Shown in pieces: positions 43,006 to 51,784 of a DNA stretch of 64,000 nt. The number at the start of each line of letters is the position of its first letter. Position 1 is the stretch's first letter. The notes below the pieces were generated by a model. It was not told the DNA's origin. It ran no database searches and saw only the letters and a program-made list of their open reading frames with translations. The DNA comes from Paenibacillus gyeongsangnamensis (GTDB lineage: Bacteria > Bacillota > Bacilli > Paenibacillales > NBRC-103111), in the NCBI RefSeq assembly GCF_027533625.1, contig NZ_JAQAGZ010000003.1, positions 62,001-126,000 of the forward strand, read 5' to 3'. The position numbers and the translations under genes are program-made.

Positions 43006-43070
43006 GAAAAAAGGCCCTCAAAATGACGTTCCGGCATCCGATTGCGCGCCAAAACGTCATTTGCGGGCCT
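43006..43070 (-). terminator. terminator of the SDR gene
   Basis: AAGGCCC with AAATGACGTT on one arm and AACGTCATTT with GGGCCTT on the other form a long stem with one internal mismatch. A T-tract follows on the minus strand, leading straight into repeat copy 6. Confidence 0.85.
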
Positions 43071-43104
43071 TATTCTTTGCAGCGGGACGCCCCCGGCTTG
43101 CTTC

Positions 43105-43887
43105 TTACAAGGCGGGGCCCTTCCCGCCGTCAATATTGACGGAGGTTCCTGTCACATACGAAGCCGCCGGGGAGGCCAGGAAAGCGATCACCTTGGCGGC
43201 TTCCGCGGTTTCGCCGATGCGCCCGAGCGGGATTTGATGCTTCGGATCCTGCGCATACTCATCCCAACTCAGGTGGGGAGCCTTCAGCTGCCACTGCTTC
43301 TCGATCTGATCGCTTCGGATCATGCCGATGCCCACCGCATTGACGCGGATTCCATCGGCCGCGAGATCGCGGCTCATCGCTTTCGTGAGCGCAAGTCCGG
43401 CGGCACGGCTGACGGACGTGGGCAGCGACGAGGCGGGCGGCGTTTTGGCGGCGGAGGTCGTCAGGTTTACGATCGCGCCCCCTCCCGCCTGGCGGAGATA
43501 AGGAAGGGCGGCCCGCGAGATGCGGATGGCGCCGTACAGCTTCAAATCAAGGTCATACCCCCACGCTTCGTCGGCCACCTGGTCGAAAGGTCTGGCAGCC
43601 GAGGTGCCGGCGTTGTTGATGACGATATCGAGCCGTCCGAAATGCTCGGCTGCTTCACGGACGGCCCGAAGGCAGTCGTCCGCCGACGTGACGTCCGTTT
43701 GAATCGGCAGCGCTGACGCTCCGGTCTGCTCGAGGATGCGGGCAGCCGCCTTCTCCAGTCCTTCCGGATCCCGCGCGCAAATCGCCACGTGCGCCCCCTC
43801 TGCCGCAAGTACCAGGGCGGTCTCCAGTCCGATTCCCTTGCTGCCGCCCGTCACCAGGGCGACCTTCCCTTGCAATCCAAGATCCAT
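43105..43887 (-). CDS. SDR-family oxidoreductase with atypical active site
   Basis: A 260-residue Rossmann protein. Cofactor motif TGGSKGIGLETAL and NNAG are normal. The usual catalytic YxxxK is absent: the position after the Ser-containing strand (VNLTTSAAK) reads SLPTSVSRAAG, so Tyr is replaced by Ser/Thr and Lys by Arg. Such SxxR variants occur in a subset of SDRs. The start at 43887 fits AAGAGGA six bases upstream better than 43893. It follows normal SDR length. Substrate unknown. Confidence 0.85.
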   Translation of the reverse strand: MDLGLQGKVALVTGGSKGIGLETALVLAAEGAHVAICARDPEGLEKAAARILEQTGASALPIQTDVTSADDCLRAVREAAEHFGRLDIVINNAGTSAARPFDQVADEAWGYDLDLKLYGAIRISRAALPYLRQAGGGAIVNLTTSAAKTPPASSLPTSVSRAAGLALTKAMSRDLAADGIRVNAVGIGMIRSDQIEKQWQLKAPHLSWDEYAQDPKHQIPLGRIGETAEAAKVIAFLASPAASYVTGTSVNIDGGKGPAL

Positions 43888-43930
43888 GTCCATTCCTCTT
43901 TTCTATGATTATGGTTACAACTGCTGCGGG

Positions 43931-44407
43931 TTAGCTGTTCTTTGTCTTCCGGAATTCCCTGGGCGTCGCACCGGTATAGGTTTTGAACGTTTTCCCGAAG
44001 TACGAGAAGCTGTTGAAGCCCGTTTTTTCCGCAATTTCCGAGATGGGCATGGCGGTGTGCTGCAACATCAGCTTAGCATGATGGATTCGGGTCTGAAGCA
44101 GAAAATTGGTCATCATAATGCCGATCGTCTTCATTGAAAGCGGCAAATTCGACAGCTGACGGTTAACGAAGTCGTCCGTACGCCGGACGGTTTCCCGTTG
44201 CATGATTCCACCATCCTTCCGGTAGCGCTTAACCTGACTATACTGCGAGTTAATTAAAAATACAATTGTCTCAGCTATATTAGGTAATGCAGGATGGAAC
44301 TGGCTATTTCTGGTGACGCGTCTTCCGGCCGTCCATATCGACAACACCAAGGTAACCCCGTGGTATCGTTGATGAAAGCTTTTTAAGGCATACTGCTGGA
44401 TCAACAA
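43931..44407 (-). pseudogene. AraC-family regulator remnant
   Basis: The C-terminal helix-turn-helix is intact (MPISEIAEKTGFNSFSYFGK, then TFKTYTGATPREFRK). Before it, LSMKTIG runs directly into NFLLQTRIHHAKLML, so the first helix-turn-helix (about 25 residues) is deleted. The upstream part is short and lacks a sensor domain. It is divergent from the LacI gene. Confidence 0.7.
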
Positions 44408-44523
44408 GTTTGCGCTCCCATCGCACTCCGGGGAATAGAGGAAAGAGGGTATCGGACTTCCTTCGTGGAATATTATACTTCATTAGAAACGCATTAGGCC
44501 AACTATCCGCAGAGGTGAGTCAT

Positions 44524-45537
44524 TTGAGCAAGCGTATCCGGCAGGAGGATATCGCCAAGGAGCTGGGGCTGTCCATTAATACGGTATCCCTGGCGCTGAA
44601 GAACAGCAGCCGCATTAACGAAGAAACCCGCTCCAAGGTACAGCAGGTGGCCAAGGCGCTGAACTATATACCGAATTCGATCGCCCGTTCGCTTGTTCAG
44701 AAGAAAACCGACGTCATCGGGTTTATACTCCCGAAGATGACGAATCCGGTTCAGATCGAGACCGCCCAGCAGATGGAACGCAAGCTCCTGACCAGCGGCT
44801 ACAACATGATGCTGATGACGACGGACAGCGACAAGAATTACGAATCTCAAGCGCTCGACATTTTGCTGTCACGTCAAGTGGACGGTATCTTCCTGTTCCC
44901 GACGAACAAGCACAATCAAGACAAGATCAAGTCGATCCGCAGCGCCGGCATCCCGCTCGTTCTGCTCTCCGGCGGGCGTTACAAGCCCTCAAGCGATGCC
45001 GTCTATATGAATCAATTCAGCGGTGCGTATCAAGCTACGGAGCATCTGGCCAAGTTAGGCTACCGGGAGATCGGCTTCATTACCGGCGGGGCGGCGAACG
45101 TGGAGAAGTTCGACGGCTATCAAGCGGTGCTTCGGGACCGGCAGCTTGAATTCCGAGAGGAGCTGGTTGCCCGTGTGAGCCATTTCAGCTATGAGCAGGG
45201 CTACAAAGCCGCCTCGAAGCTGATGGCGAACGGCCCGGTCCGAGCCGTCCTGGCGTCCAGCGATTATTTGGCGCTCGGCGCGCTCCGGTGGTGCCGTGAG
45301 CGGGGACTGCGTGTTCCCGAGGACGTCGCTTTGATCGGCTTCGATGATTTGGAGGCGGCCGAGTACGCTGAGGTTCCGCTCACCTCGGTTACCTACAAAG
45401 GGGAGGAGCTGACGACGAAGGCCGTCAGCCTGATGTTCCGGTTGATCGAGGAGCAGGAACGGATGACTTCGAAGGAACCCGAATGCATCGAGATCAACCC
45501 CACGCTTTCAATCCGGAAGTCGTGCGGGGCTATATGA
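44524..45537 (+). CDS. LacI-family regulator
   Basis: About 337 residues. N-terminal helix-turn-helix RQEDIAKELGLSINTVSLAL, hinge NSIARSLVQKKT, and the sugar-binding domain (DVIGFILPKM, VDGIFLFPTN, DVALIGFDDLEAAEYAEVPL). TTG at 44524 is chosen because GAGGTGAG lies at the right distance and LacI proteins start just before the helix-turn-helix. No sugar operon lies next to it, so its target is unclear; the AraC remnant beside it suggests a lost partner locus. Confidence 0.88.
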   Translation: MSKRIRQEDIAKELGLSINTVSLALKNSSRINEETRSKVQQVAKALNYIPNSIARSLVQKKTDVIGFILPKMTNPVQIETAQQMERKLLTSGYNMMLMTTDSDKNYESQALDILLSRQVDGIFLFPTNKHNQDKIKSIRSAGIPLVLLSGGRYKPSSDAVYMNQFSGAYQATEHLAKLGYREIGFITGGAANVEKFDGYQAVLRDRQLEFREELVARVSHFSYEQGYKAASKLMANGPVRAVLASSDYLALGALRWCRERGLRVPEDVALIGFDDLEAAEYAEVPLTSVTYKGEELTTKAVSLMFRLIEEQERMTSKEPECIEINPTLSIRKSCGAI

Positions 45538-45555
45538 AAAATCTACCAAATCTGG

Positions 45556-45587
45556 CAGACCGCTTCGGGCGGAATGTCTGTTTTTTT
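45556..45587 (+). terminator. intrinsic terminator of the LacI gene
   Basis: CAGAC and GTCTG close an outer stem around CCGC-TTCG-GGCGG, followed by seven T. Confidence 0.85.
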
Positions 45588-45815
45588 GTTATGAGGCGTC
45601 GACGCATGCAAATCAGCAATATTGTTCTAACCGCATTTGAATGTGGTTTCACCCCATAAAAAGCTGCATGGCGAAGCGTTTTGGTCCGTTGCATGAACAG
45701 GACAATAGCCCCGTCTCGTGCGGAGGCTGGCCGATAATTGTGAGGAGGTCCTAAGAGAAGGTCATGTTGAAATGGTTCGATCAACCGTGCTAGTATAGTC
45801 TCTGGTATAAAAATA

Positions 45816-45945
45816 GAATGCCGAATCCTGCCGAGCACAACGGCAGGTACGGGGGACTGATTTCATCGGGGTGAATAAACGCTGGCGCACGAAGCGTTTT
45901 AGGGAGCAACCTTCTACCGAACCCGTCAACTAACCTCGGAGGCTA
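45816..45945 (+). promoter_or_regulatory. c-di-AMP (ydaO/yuaA) riboswitch
   Basis: The conserved blocks are in order: CGGGGGACTG, CATCGGGGTGAATAAACG, TTTTAGGGAGCAACC, and CCGAACCCGTCAACTAACCTC followed by GGAGGC. Such riboswitches control cell-wall hydrolases and K+ transporters, and here the next gene is an NlpC/P60 hydrolase. High c-di-AMP would turn it off. Confidence 0.92.
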
Positions 45946-45965
45946 TTTGGAGGAAAGACGTACAT

Positions 45966-46850
45966 ATGAAATGGAACAAACCGGTCTTATTGTCAACCGT
46001 TGCTTTGCTTGGTGGAATATGGTACGCCAGCGGAAGCGCCCACGCGTCCGCTCAAGAAACCGATGTAAAGGTTCAAGTCAACAGCTCTATAGTTTCGTTC
46101 CCGGACGCCCAGCCGTTCATTGATGAGAACAGTACGCTGCAGGTCCCGCTTCGCTTTGTAGCCGAGAAGCTCGGCAATCAAGTGGACTGGTCGTTTGAAG
46201 GCAAGGAAGTCAACGTTACGCTGAAAGGCGACGGCAAAACCTTGAACATGAAGACTGGCGAGGAACATGCCAGCGTAAACGGAGAGAAAGTCTCTTTCGG
46301 AAGTAAGGCGATATTCAAGGAGGGGCGGACTTACGTTCCGCTGCGCTTCGTTACCGAGACGTTCGGCAATCGCATTCAATGGGACGACCAGAATGATGTC
46401 GCCATTATCGACGCGGACGGGCAATATCATTCGCCGGCATGGTACAAGCCGAAGCCTCAGGTAAAGGCTGCCGCCATAGCTCCGGAACCGGTTCCCTTGG
46501 CGACTCAAATTATTAACTCTGCCAAGAGCCTGCTCGGCATCCCCTATGTCTGGGGCGGCGAAACGCCGGACGGGTTTGACTGCTCGGGCTTTGTGAATTT
46601 TGTTTACGGCCCCAAAGGCGTTTGGCTTCCACGTACATCCCTTGAGATGTATTACACCGGGACGGCCGTAACGAATCTGCAGCCGGGCGATCTGGTCTTC
46701 TTCTCGATCGGCAATAAAGCGTCCCATGTGGGCATCTATATCGGCAATAACCAGTTCGTCTCCGCCACCACCTCACGGGGGACAAAAATCGACAGCCTGT
46801 CCAGCTCGTATTGGGGATCGAAGTATATCGGAGCCAGACGCGTTTTTTAA
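45966..46850 (+). CDS. secreted NlpC/P60 endopeptidase with copper-amine-oxidase-like N-domain
   Basis: A 294-residue exported protein. A signal peptide (about residues 1-30, ending ASA) leads to a copper amine oxidase N-terminal domain with two VPLRFV repeats (LRFVAEKLGNQVDW and LRFVTETFGNRIQW), a likely wall-binding module. The NlpC/P60 domain begins near residue 180 with FDCSGFVNFVYG (Cys), then SHVGIYIGN (His). It would cut peptide cross-links in peptidoglycan during growth. It is under the c-di-AMP riboswitch. Confidence 0.93.
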   Translation: MKWNKPVLLSTVALLGGIWYASGSAHASAQETDVKVQVNSSIVSFPDAQPFIDENSTLQVPLRFVAEKLGNQVDWSFEGKEVNVTLKGDGKTLNMKTGEEHASVNGEKVSFGSKAIFKEGRTYVPLRFVTETFGNRIQWDDQNDVAIIDADGQYHSPAWYKPKPQVKAAAIAPEPVPLATQIINSAKSLLGIPYVWGGETPDGFDCSGFVNFVYGPKGVWLPRTSLEMYYTGTAVTNLQPGDLVFFSIGNKASHVGIYIGNNQFVSATTSRGTKIDSLSSSYWGSKYIGARRVF

Positions 46851-46854
46851 AATG

Positions 46855-46904
46855 AAAAAAGCACGATCGGAGCCCTTGACAGGCATCCGGATCGTGCTTT
46901 TTTT
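46855..46904. terminator. bidirectional intrinsic terminator
   Basis: AAAAAAGCACGATC / GATCGTGCTTTTTT stem between the convergent NlpC/P60 and FrnE genes. Confidence 0.92.
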
Positions 46905-46913
46905 GGACTTGAC

Positions 46914-47636
46914 TTACTTCTTGCCGCCTGGCGGCGTACAGACGCCGTCTGCGCAAGCATCCGCATCGCCTCCGGCCGGCTCATTCAGCACAGTCAAAGG
47001 ATGGTCTTCGTCCCAAGCCTTCTGCAGCGCCTGCAGGAACACCTCGGTCGGCTGCGCTCCCGAAACGGCATATTTCCGGTTGATCACGAAGAAAGGCACG
47101 CCCCGTACGCCGAGCCGGGCCGCTTCAGCCTCGTCGCTGCGGACCTCCTCCGCATAAGCGTCTCCGGCCAGCACCTTCGCGGCTTCCGCCGGATCAAGCC
47201 CGGTTTCCGCCGCCAGCTCCGATAAGACTGCCGGGTCGCCAAGATGCTTCGAGTCGGTGAAATAGGCTTTGAGCAGACGCTCCGTCATTTCCTTCATCTT
47301 CCCGTTGTCTGCGGCGTAATGGGCAAGCCTGTGCGCGTCGAACGTATTGGTCAATACGAGCGTATCCAGATGGTAGTCTAGACCAACCGTTTGCGCCTGT
47401 TTGGTCACGTTCTCGTTCATCGCGATCGCTTGACTGCGGTTCATGCCGTACTTGGAGGCGAGCATTTCGTGCACGTCATGGTCCACGCTCCGCGGCGCAT
47501 TCGGATCGAGCTCGAAGCTGCGGTATACCACCTCCACCTTCTCTTGATCCGGGAATTGCTCCAAGGCTTCCTCCAACCGGCGCTTGCCGATGTAACAGAA
47601 CGGACAAGCAAAATCCGACCAAACTTCCACTTTCAT
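46914..47636 (-). CDS. DsbA-family FrnE-like oxidoreductase
   Basis: A 240-residue cytoplasmic thioredoxin-fold protein. WSDFACPFCYIGKRRLE holds the CPFC redox pair near residue 10, and LGVRGVPFFVINRKYAVSGAQ carries the cis-Pro. FrnE proteins act as disulphide isomerases or dithiol reductases. A C-terminal Cys pair (ADACADGVCTPPGG) resembles the extra disulphide switch known in FrnE. AGGAGG precedes the ATG. It runs with the Rrf2 gene upstream on the same strand. Confidence 0.9.
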   Translation of the reverse strand: MKVEVWSDFACPFCYIGKRRLEEALEQFPDQEKVEVVYRSFELDPNAPRSVDHDVHEMLASKYGMNRSQAIAMNENVTKQAQTVGLDYHLDTLVLTNTFDAHRLAHYAADNGKMKEMTERLLKAYFTDSKHLGDPAVLSELAAETGLDPAEAAKVLAGDAYAEEVRSDEAEAARLGVRGVPFFVINRKYAVSGAQPTEVFLQALQKAWDEDHPLTVLNEPAGGDADACADGVCTPPGGKK

Positions 47637-47657
47637 GTTTAAGGCACCTCCTGTAAA

Positions 47658-48089
47658 CTAGTTTTTAGAGGTCTCTCCGATCCGGGAGACGACCTGTCTT
47701 AATGTAACTTGGGCCAGCTCCCGCTCCATCGCGGACTGAGCCCTGTGCATATCGGCGCGGAGCGTCGATTCAATGTTCCGGCCAACGGGACAGTCCGGAT
47801 TGGGATGCTCGTGGAAATGGAACAAATCGTCTTCCTCCACGACCTCCACGGCACGGTACACGTCAAGCAGCGTAATGTCCTCCGGCGGTCTCCGGAGATA
47901 CGTCCCGCCGGTGCCGGCTTTAACGGTGACCAGCCCGGCTTTCTTCAGAAGCCCGGTAATCCTGCGGATGACGACCGGGTTCGTGTTCACGCTGGCCGCG
48001 ATGTAATCCGACGTGCAGGGCGACGTGCTGAGGGTCACCAGGGAAAGAATATGGACGGCTATGGAAAATCGGCTGCTGATCTTTTTCAT
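47658..48089 (-). CDS. Rrf2-family transcriptional regulator (YwnA-like)
   Basis: About 143 residues. A winged helix of Rrf2 type: FSIAVHILSLV, SVNTNPVVIRRITGLLKKAG, GTGGTYLRRPPEDITLLDVY. It lacks the three iron-sulphur Cys of IscR/NsrR; only CP near residue 110 is present, so it probably senses redox or a thiol chemically as YwnA/HypR do. The start at 48089 follows GAGGTGAG. It sits 21 bases ahead of FrnE on the same strand and is its likely regulator. Confidence 0.88.
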   Translation of the reverse strand: MKKISSRFSIAVHILSLVTLSTSPCTSDYIAASVNTNPVVIRRITGLLKKAGLVTVKAGTGGTYLRRPPEDITLLDVYRAVEVVEEDDLFHFHEHPNPDCPVGRNIESTLRADMHRAQSAMERELAQVTLRQVVSRIGETSKN

Positions 48090-48286
48090 GAGACTCACCT
48101 CTCGATGCAATAATGATAGTTACAACGAAGCGCCATGTCAAGCCGTAAATGCCTTCCGAAGTCCCGGTGCAGCACATTTGCCCGCTCTTGACGCCCCCTG
48201 AAGGGCATTGATGGAGATGTAATCAATTCGCTCCTAAGCTCGAAGGACGCATTACGAAAGTAAAATAAATCATTAGGTTACTCGGC

Positions 48287-48313
48287 GGGTGCCTCAGGGC
48301 ATCCGTCTTTTTT
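48287..48313 (+). terminator. stand-alone terminator in the leader of speD
   Basis: GGGTGCC / GGGCATCC stem followed by TTTTTT, about 120 bases before the speD start and with no gene upstream on this strand. It could end a short RNA or act as an attenuator of speD. Confidence 0.6.
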
Positions 48314-48433
48314 GTGCTTCCCGGGCGTTTGTGCTTTCCAAAGATCGGGTAAGAACGTAGATGGCGGAAGAGCAGGAATCGCTTGTACCGAAGTAGGATA
48401 GACTAGAACTGATCTTGAAGGAGGCTGGCCCCT

Positions 48434-49270
48434 ATGAAACTGACGCCGGAACAGCGGATCACCCTGCACGGCTTCAACAATCTGACGAAATCGTTAAGCT
48501 TCAATATGTACGATGTTTGCTACACGAAGACGAAGGAAGAACGGGAAGCCTATATCGAATATATCGACGAGCAGTATAACGCGGACCGTTTAACCAAAAT
48601 TCTTAATCACGTCTCCGAAATTATCGGAGCCCACGTGCTCAATATCGCCAAACAGGATTATGTGCCGCAAGGGTCCAGCGTAACAATGCTGGTCTCGGAG
48701 GGCCCGATCGACGAAGCGGCCACCGAATCGTTCGAGGAATCGCCGGGTCCGCTCCCGGACAACGTCGTCATGCATCTGGACAAGAGCCATATTACGGTGC
48801 ATACCTACCCGGAATACCATCCGGACGAAGGGATCAGCACGTTCCGCGCCGATATCGACGTGTCCACGTGCGGCGAGATCTCGCCCCTCAAAGCGTTGAA
48901 TTACTTGATTTCTTCCTTCGATACGGACATCATGACGATGGATTACCGGGTCCGAGGCTTCACGCGGGATATTACCGGGCATAAGCTGTTCATTGATCAC
49001 GAGATCAGCTCCATCCAGAATTACATTCCCGATAAGGTCAAAAGCCTGTACGATATGATCGACGTGAACGTATATCAGGAAAATATTTTCCACACGAAAT
49101 GCAAGCTGAGGGAATTCGATCTGAACAATTATTTGTTCGGTTACACGAAGGACAAGCTGAGCCCGGATGAGCAAAGAGAGATCACGGAGAGCTTGAAGTG
49201 GGAAATGGATGAAATCTTTTACGGCAAAAATATTACCTACGCGAACGGTGCAGCGATATTCGAGACCTAA
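48434..49270 (+). CDS. speD: S-adenosylmethionine decarboxylase proenzyme, Escherichia-type
   Basis: A 278-residue protein, nearly the length of E. coli SpeD, making decarboxylated AdoMet for spermidine synthesis. The strong blocks [51 protein letters not shown] and [20 protein letters not shown] are family signatures. Self-cleavage is expected between Lys and Ser in DKSHI, making the pyruvoyl cofactor. It is the long enterobacterial form, not the short Bacillus SpeH form. GAAGGAGG precedes the ATG. No speE is adjacent. Confidence 0.95.
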   Translation: MKLTPEQRITLHGFNNLTKSLSFNMYDVCYTKTKEEREAYIEYIDEQYNADRLTKILNHVSEIIGAHVLNIAKQDYVPQGSSVTMLVSEGPIDEAATESFEESPGPLPDNVVMHLDKSHITVHTYPEYHPDEGISTFRADIDVSTCGEISPLKALNYLISSFDTDIMTMDYRVRGFTRDITGHKLFIDHEISSIQNYIPDKVKSLYDMIDVNVYQENIFHTKCKLREFDLNNYLFGYTKDKLSPDEQREITESLKWEMDEIFYGKNITYANGAAIFET

Positions 49271-49306
49271 GCCGCGGAGCTTCGCCAACCGGTGCCCGAA
49301 CCGCCG

Positions 49307-49333
49307 ACCGAACCTTATGGGTTCGGTTTTTTT
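49307..49333 (+). terminator. intrinsic terminator of speD
   Basis: ACCGAACC / GGTTCGGT with loop TTATG and a T run. Confidence 0.9.
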
Positions 49334-49452
49334 GGTTGTCCGACTAAGCACCATCGGGAGAGAGGGGCCGATGTATTTTCTGAAAATTTTCTGAAAATAA
49401 GTATTGTCAGTCAAACTCGGATTGTGATAAGATTCACCTTAACAGAATATGA

Positions 49453-49594
49453 ACCTTCGGGGCAGGGTGAAATTCCCTACCGGCGGTGATGATACGTTCG
49501 TGTATCCGAGCCCGCGACTCCCGGCTTGCTTAAGACGGGACTGATTTGGTGCAATTCCAAAGCCGACGGTTATAGTCCGGATGGGAGAAGGTAA
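49453..49594 (+). promoter_or_regulatory. FMN riboswitch (RFN element)
   Basis: GGGGCAGGGTGAAATTCCCT, ACCGGCGGTGATGATAC, GAGCCCGCGACTCCCGG, GATTTGGTGCAATTCCAAAG and CCGACGGTTATAGTCCGGAT (ending GGGAGAAGG) follow the RFN order. It precedes a terminator and the EamA transporter. FMN would switch the operon off. Confidence 0.97.
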
Positions 49595-49642
49595 AGAACA
49601 GCTTGTTAAAACATTGCATTTTAACACGTTTGTTTGTCGTTG

Positions 49643-49670
49643 CCCCCGCTTGCTTGTCAGCGGGGGTTTT
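49643..49670 (+). terminator. FMN riboswitch terminator
   Basis: CCCCCGC / GCGGGGG stem followed by TTTT between the RFN element and the EamA gene. Confidence 0.9.
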
Positions 49671-49724
49671 CGTCACTTTTCAGAAGGTTCAATTCAATAA
49701 ACATTCCGACTGGAGGTTTTTGAA

Positions 49725-50717
49725 TTGGATAATACGCTGCATTATCGCGACGGCTTGAAGTCATGGAACGCCCGCGGCGTCCACGGCATCTGGTATGTCG
49801 CGCTGGGGGCTGCCCTTTGGGGGGTGGACCCACTCTTCCGCATTCTGCTGCTGAAGACGTTCAGCTCCGCCCAAATCGTCTTCTTCGAGCATCTGCTGCT
49901 GGCCTGTTACGCGCTGCCCCTGCTGATCAAGCACCGGTCCGGCTTGACCGGGAAGCTGACGCTGGCCGTGATCGGCGCGCTGCTCTTTATTTCATGGGGC
50001 GGCTCGGCCATCGCGACCATGCTCTTCACTTCGGCATTCGCTCACGGCAGCGCCAATGCGGTGCTCCTGCTGCAGAAGCTGCAGCCGCTGTTCGCGATTA
50101 TTCTGGCCCGTCTGCTCTTGAAGGAGAAGCTGCCGTCCCGCTTCTTCATCTATATCATCTTCGCCATGGCCGGCACGTATTTGCTGACGTTCGGCTTTGC
50201 TTCCCCGTCGCTTAGGCTTCACGATCTCGGCACGCTCAGCTGCCTGTTCTCGATTCTGGCCGCGGTGCTGTGGGGCGGCTCGACCGTCATGGGCAAATTC
50301 CTGCTCTCGAAGCAGCTGGATTTCCATTTCGTCACGTCGCTCCGGTTCCTGCTGGCGATTCCTCTGCTGACGGTCATTTTGCTGGTCAGCGGAGACGTCT
50401 GGCACATGCACGGGACACCCGGGGAATTGACGCTGATCGTGGTCAACCTGCTGTTCCAGGCGTTCTTCCCGGGACTCCTGAGCATGCTGCTGTATTATAA
50501 AGGACTCACGTCTACCAAGGCGTTTCTGGCGACGCTCGCGGAATTGTCGTTCCCGGCAGTCGGCGTGCTCATTAACTGGATGGTGTTCGGTCAGGCGTTG
50601 ACGGTGGGGCAGCTGGCCGGCTTCCTTCTCATCTGGTCGACGCTGTGGCTGATGAGCCGGAGCCAGGTGGCAGGCGAGACGGCGGAAGCATCCAAGAAGC
50701 TTAAAGCAACGGCGTAA
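49725..50717 (+). CDS. EamA/DMT-family transporter under FMN control, probable riboflavin transporter
   Basis: A 330-residue protein with ten predicted helices and two EamA units. ALGAALWGVDPLFRILLLKT begins unit one, and LFSILAAVLWGGSTVMGKFL begins unit two. It is not the RibU type usual in Firmicutes. Control by an FMN riboswitch points to riboflavin or a flavin precursor as cargo, as for RibN-type DMT proteins. The TTG start has CTGGAGG nine bases upstream. It is followed 13 bases later by an S66 peptidase gene. Confidence 0.87.
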   Translation: MDNTLHYRDGLKSWNARGVHGIWYVALGAALWGVDPLFRILLLKTFSSAQIVFFEHLLLACYALPLLIKHRSGLTGKLTLAVIGALLFISWGGSAIATMLFTSAFAHGSANAVLLLQKLQPLFAIILARLLLKEKLPSRFFIYIIFAMAGTYLLTFGFASPSLRLHDLGTLSCLFSILAAVLWGGSTVMGKFLLSKQLDFHFVTSLRFLLAIPLLTVILLVSGDVWHMHGTPGELTLIVVNLLFQAFFPGLLSMLLYYKGLTSTKAFLATLAELSFPAVGVLINWMVFGQALTVGQLAGFLLIWSTLWLMSRSQVAGETAEASKKLKATA

Positions 50718-50730
50718 GGGGGGGACTGGT

Positions 50731-51771
50731 ATGATCAAACCGCGGCGGTTGAAGAGGGGCTCCACCATTGCCGTGCTGGCGCCGTCAGGCGGCTTGGCTC
50801 ACGCCTTTCCGGACAATTACGAGCTGGGGCTGCGAAATCTGCAGGACGCCTTAGGCTTCCATGTGGTTGAAATGCCGACCGCAAGAATGTCTTCGGAAGA
50901 GTTATACCGTCATCCGGAGCTTCGCGCGAAGGACATCAACGACGGTTTTGCTGACGGCCGGATCGACGGCATGATCGTGACGATCGGCGGGTACGAATCC
51001 GTACGGATATTGCCTTATTTGGACACGGCTGCGATCCTGAAGCATCCGAAATTCATCATGGGTTATTCCGATTCGACCACGTTCTTGACCTATCTCAATC
51101 TGCTCGGCATGGTGACGTTCTACGGCCCCTCCGTCATGTCGGGAATCGCCCAGCTTCAGCATCTCCCGGAGGAGTACCTGCAGCATTTGGAATCGATTCT
51201 GTTCCGGGACGATTACCCGTACACCTGCAAGCCGTTCTCCCGTTGGACCAACGGGTACAAGGACTGGAGCGTGCGGGAGACGCTGGGAGAGTGCCTGCCG
51301 TTCTCGGATAACGAGCGGGGCTGGCGCTTTTTGCAGGGAAGCGGGATTGCCGAAGGCTTCTTATGGGGCGGATGCATCGAGGTTCTGGAATTTCTAAAGG
51401 GGACGGCCTATTGGCCGGAGCCGGAGTTCTGGGACCGGCGCATCCTGTTCTTCGAAACGTCGGAAGAGAAGCCGACCCCAAGGCAGGTCGGCTATATGCT
51501 GCGGAATTACGGAATGCAGGGGATCTTCCGCCAAGTCAAGGGAGTACTGTTCGGGCGGGCCAAGGATTATTCGGAGGAAGAGAAGCGGGAGCTGAACCGG
51601 GTCATCCTCGATGTGATACATGGCGAATTCGGAGCCGGATCGCTGCCCGTTGCCGTAGACGTCGACTTCGGCCATACCGATCCGAAGCTCATCCTGCCGA
51701 TCGGCGGGCGGGTTCGACTTCTTCCTGACGATCATGCCATTATATTGCTGGAAAGACCGTTCGCGGAATGA
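50731..51771 (+). CDS. S66 peptidase (LD-carboxypeptidase/MccF family)
   Basis: A 346-residue serine peptidase. N-terminal STIAVLAPSGG, nucleophile Ser in FIMGYSDSTTFLTYL (about residue 115), Glu in WGGCIEVLEF, and His in DFGHTDPKLILPIGG. The longer form and motif spacing fit MccF-like enzymes rather than LdcA. It could cleave acylated antibiotic conjugates or peptidoglycan peptides. AAGGGGGG precedes the ATG. It appears to be co-transcribed with the EamA gene, which puts it under the FMN riboswitch. Confidence 0.88.
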   Translation: MIKPRRLKRGSTIAVLAPSGGLAHAFPDNYELGLRNLQDALGFHVVEMPTARMSSEELYRHPELRAKDINDGFADGRIDGMIVTIGGYESVRILPYLDTAAILKHPKFIMGYSDSTTFLTYLNLLGMVTFYGPSVMSGIAQLQHLPEEYLQHLESILFRDDYPYTCKPFSRWTNGYKDWSVRETLGECLPFSDNERGWRFLQGSGIAEGFLWGGCIEVLEFLKGTAYWPEPEFWDRRILFFETSEEKPTPRQVGYMLRNYGMQGIFRQVKGVLFGRAKDYSEEEKRELNRVILDVIHGEFGAGSLPVAVDVDFGHTDPKLILPIGGRVRLLPDDHAIILLERPFAE

Positions 51772-51784
51772 ATCTCCTCCAGCT

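Noticed and set aside
50731..51771. S66 peptidase as immunity gene for the TOMM product
   Set aside because: It lies 18 kb away behind an FMN riboswitch and next to a transporter gene, so the context points elsewhere.
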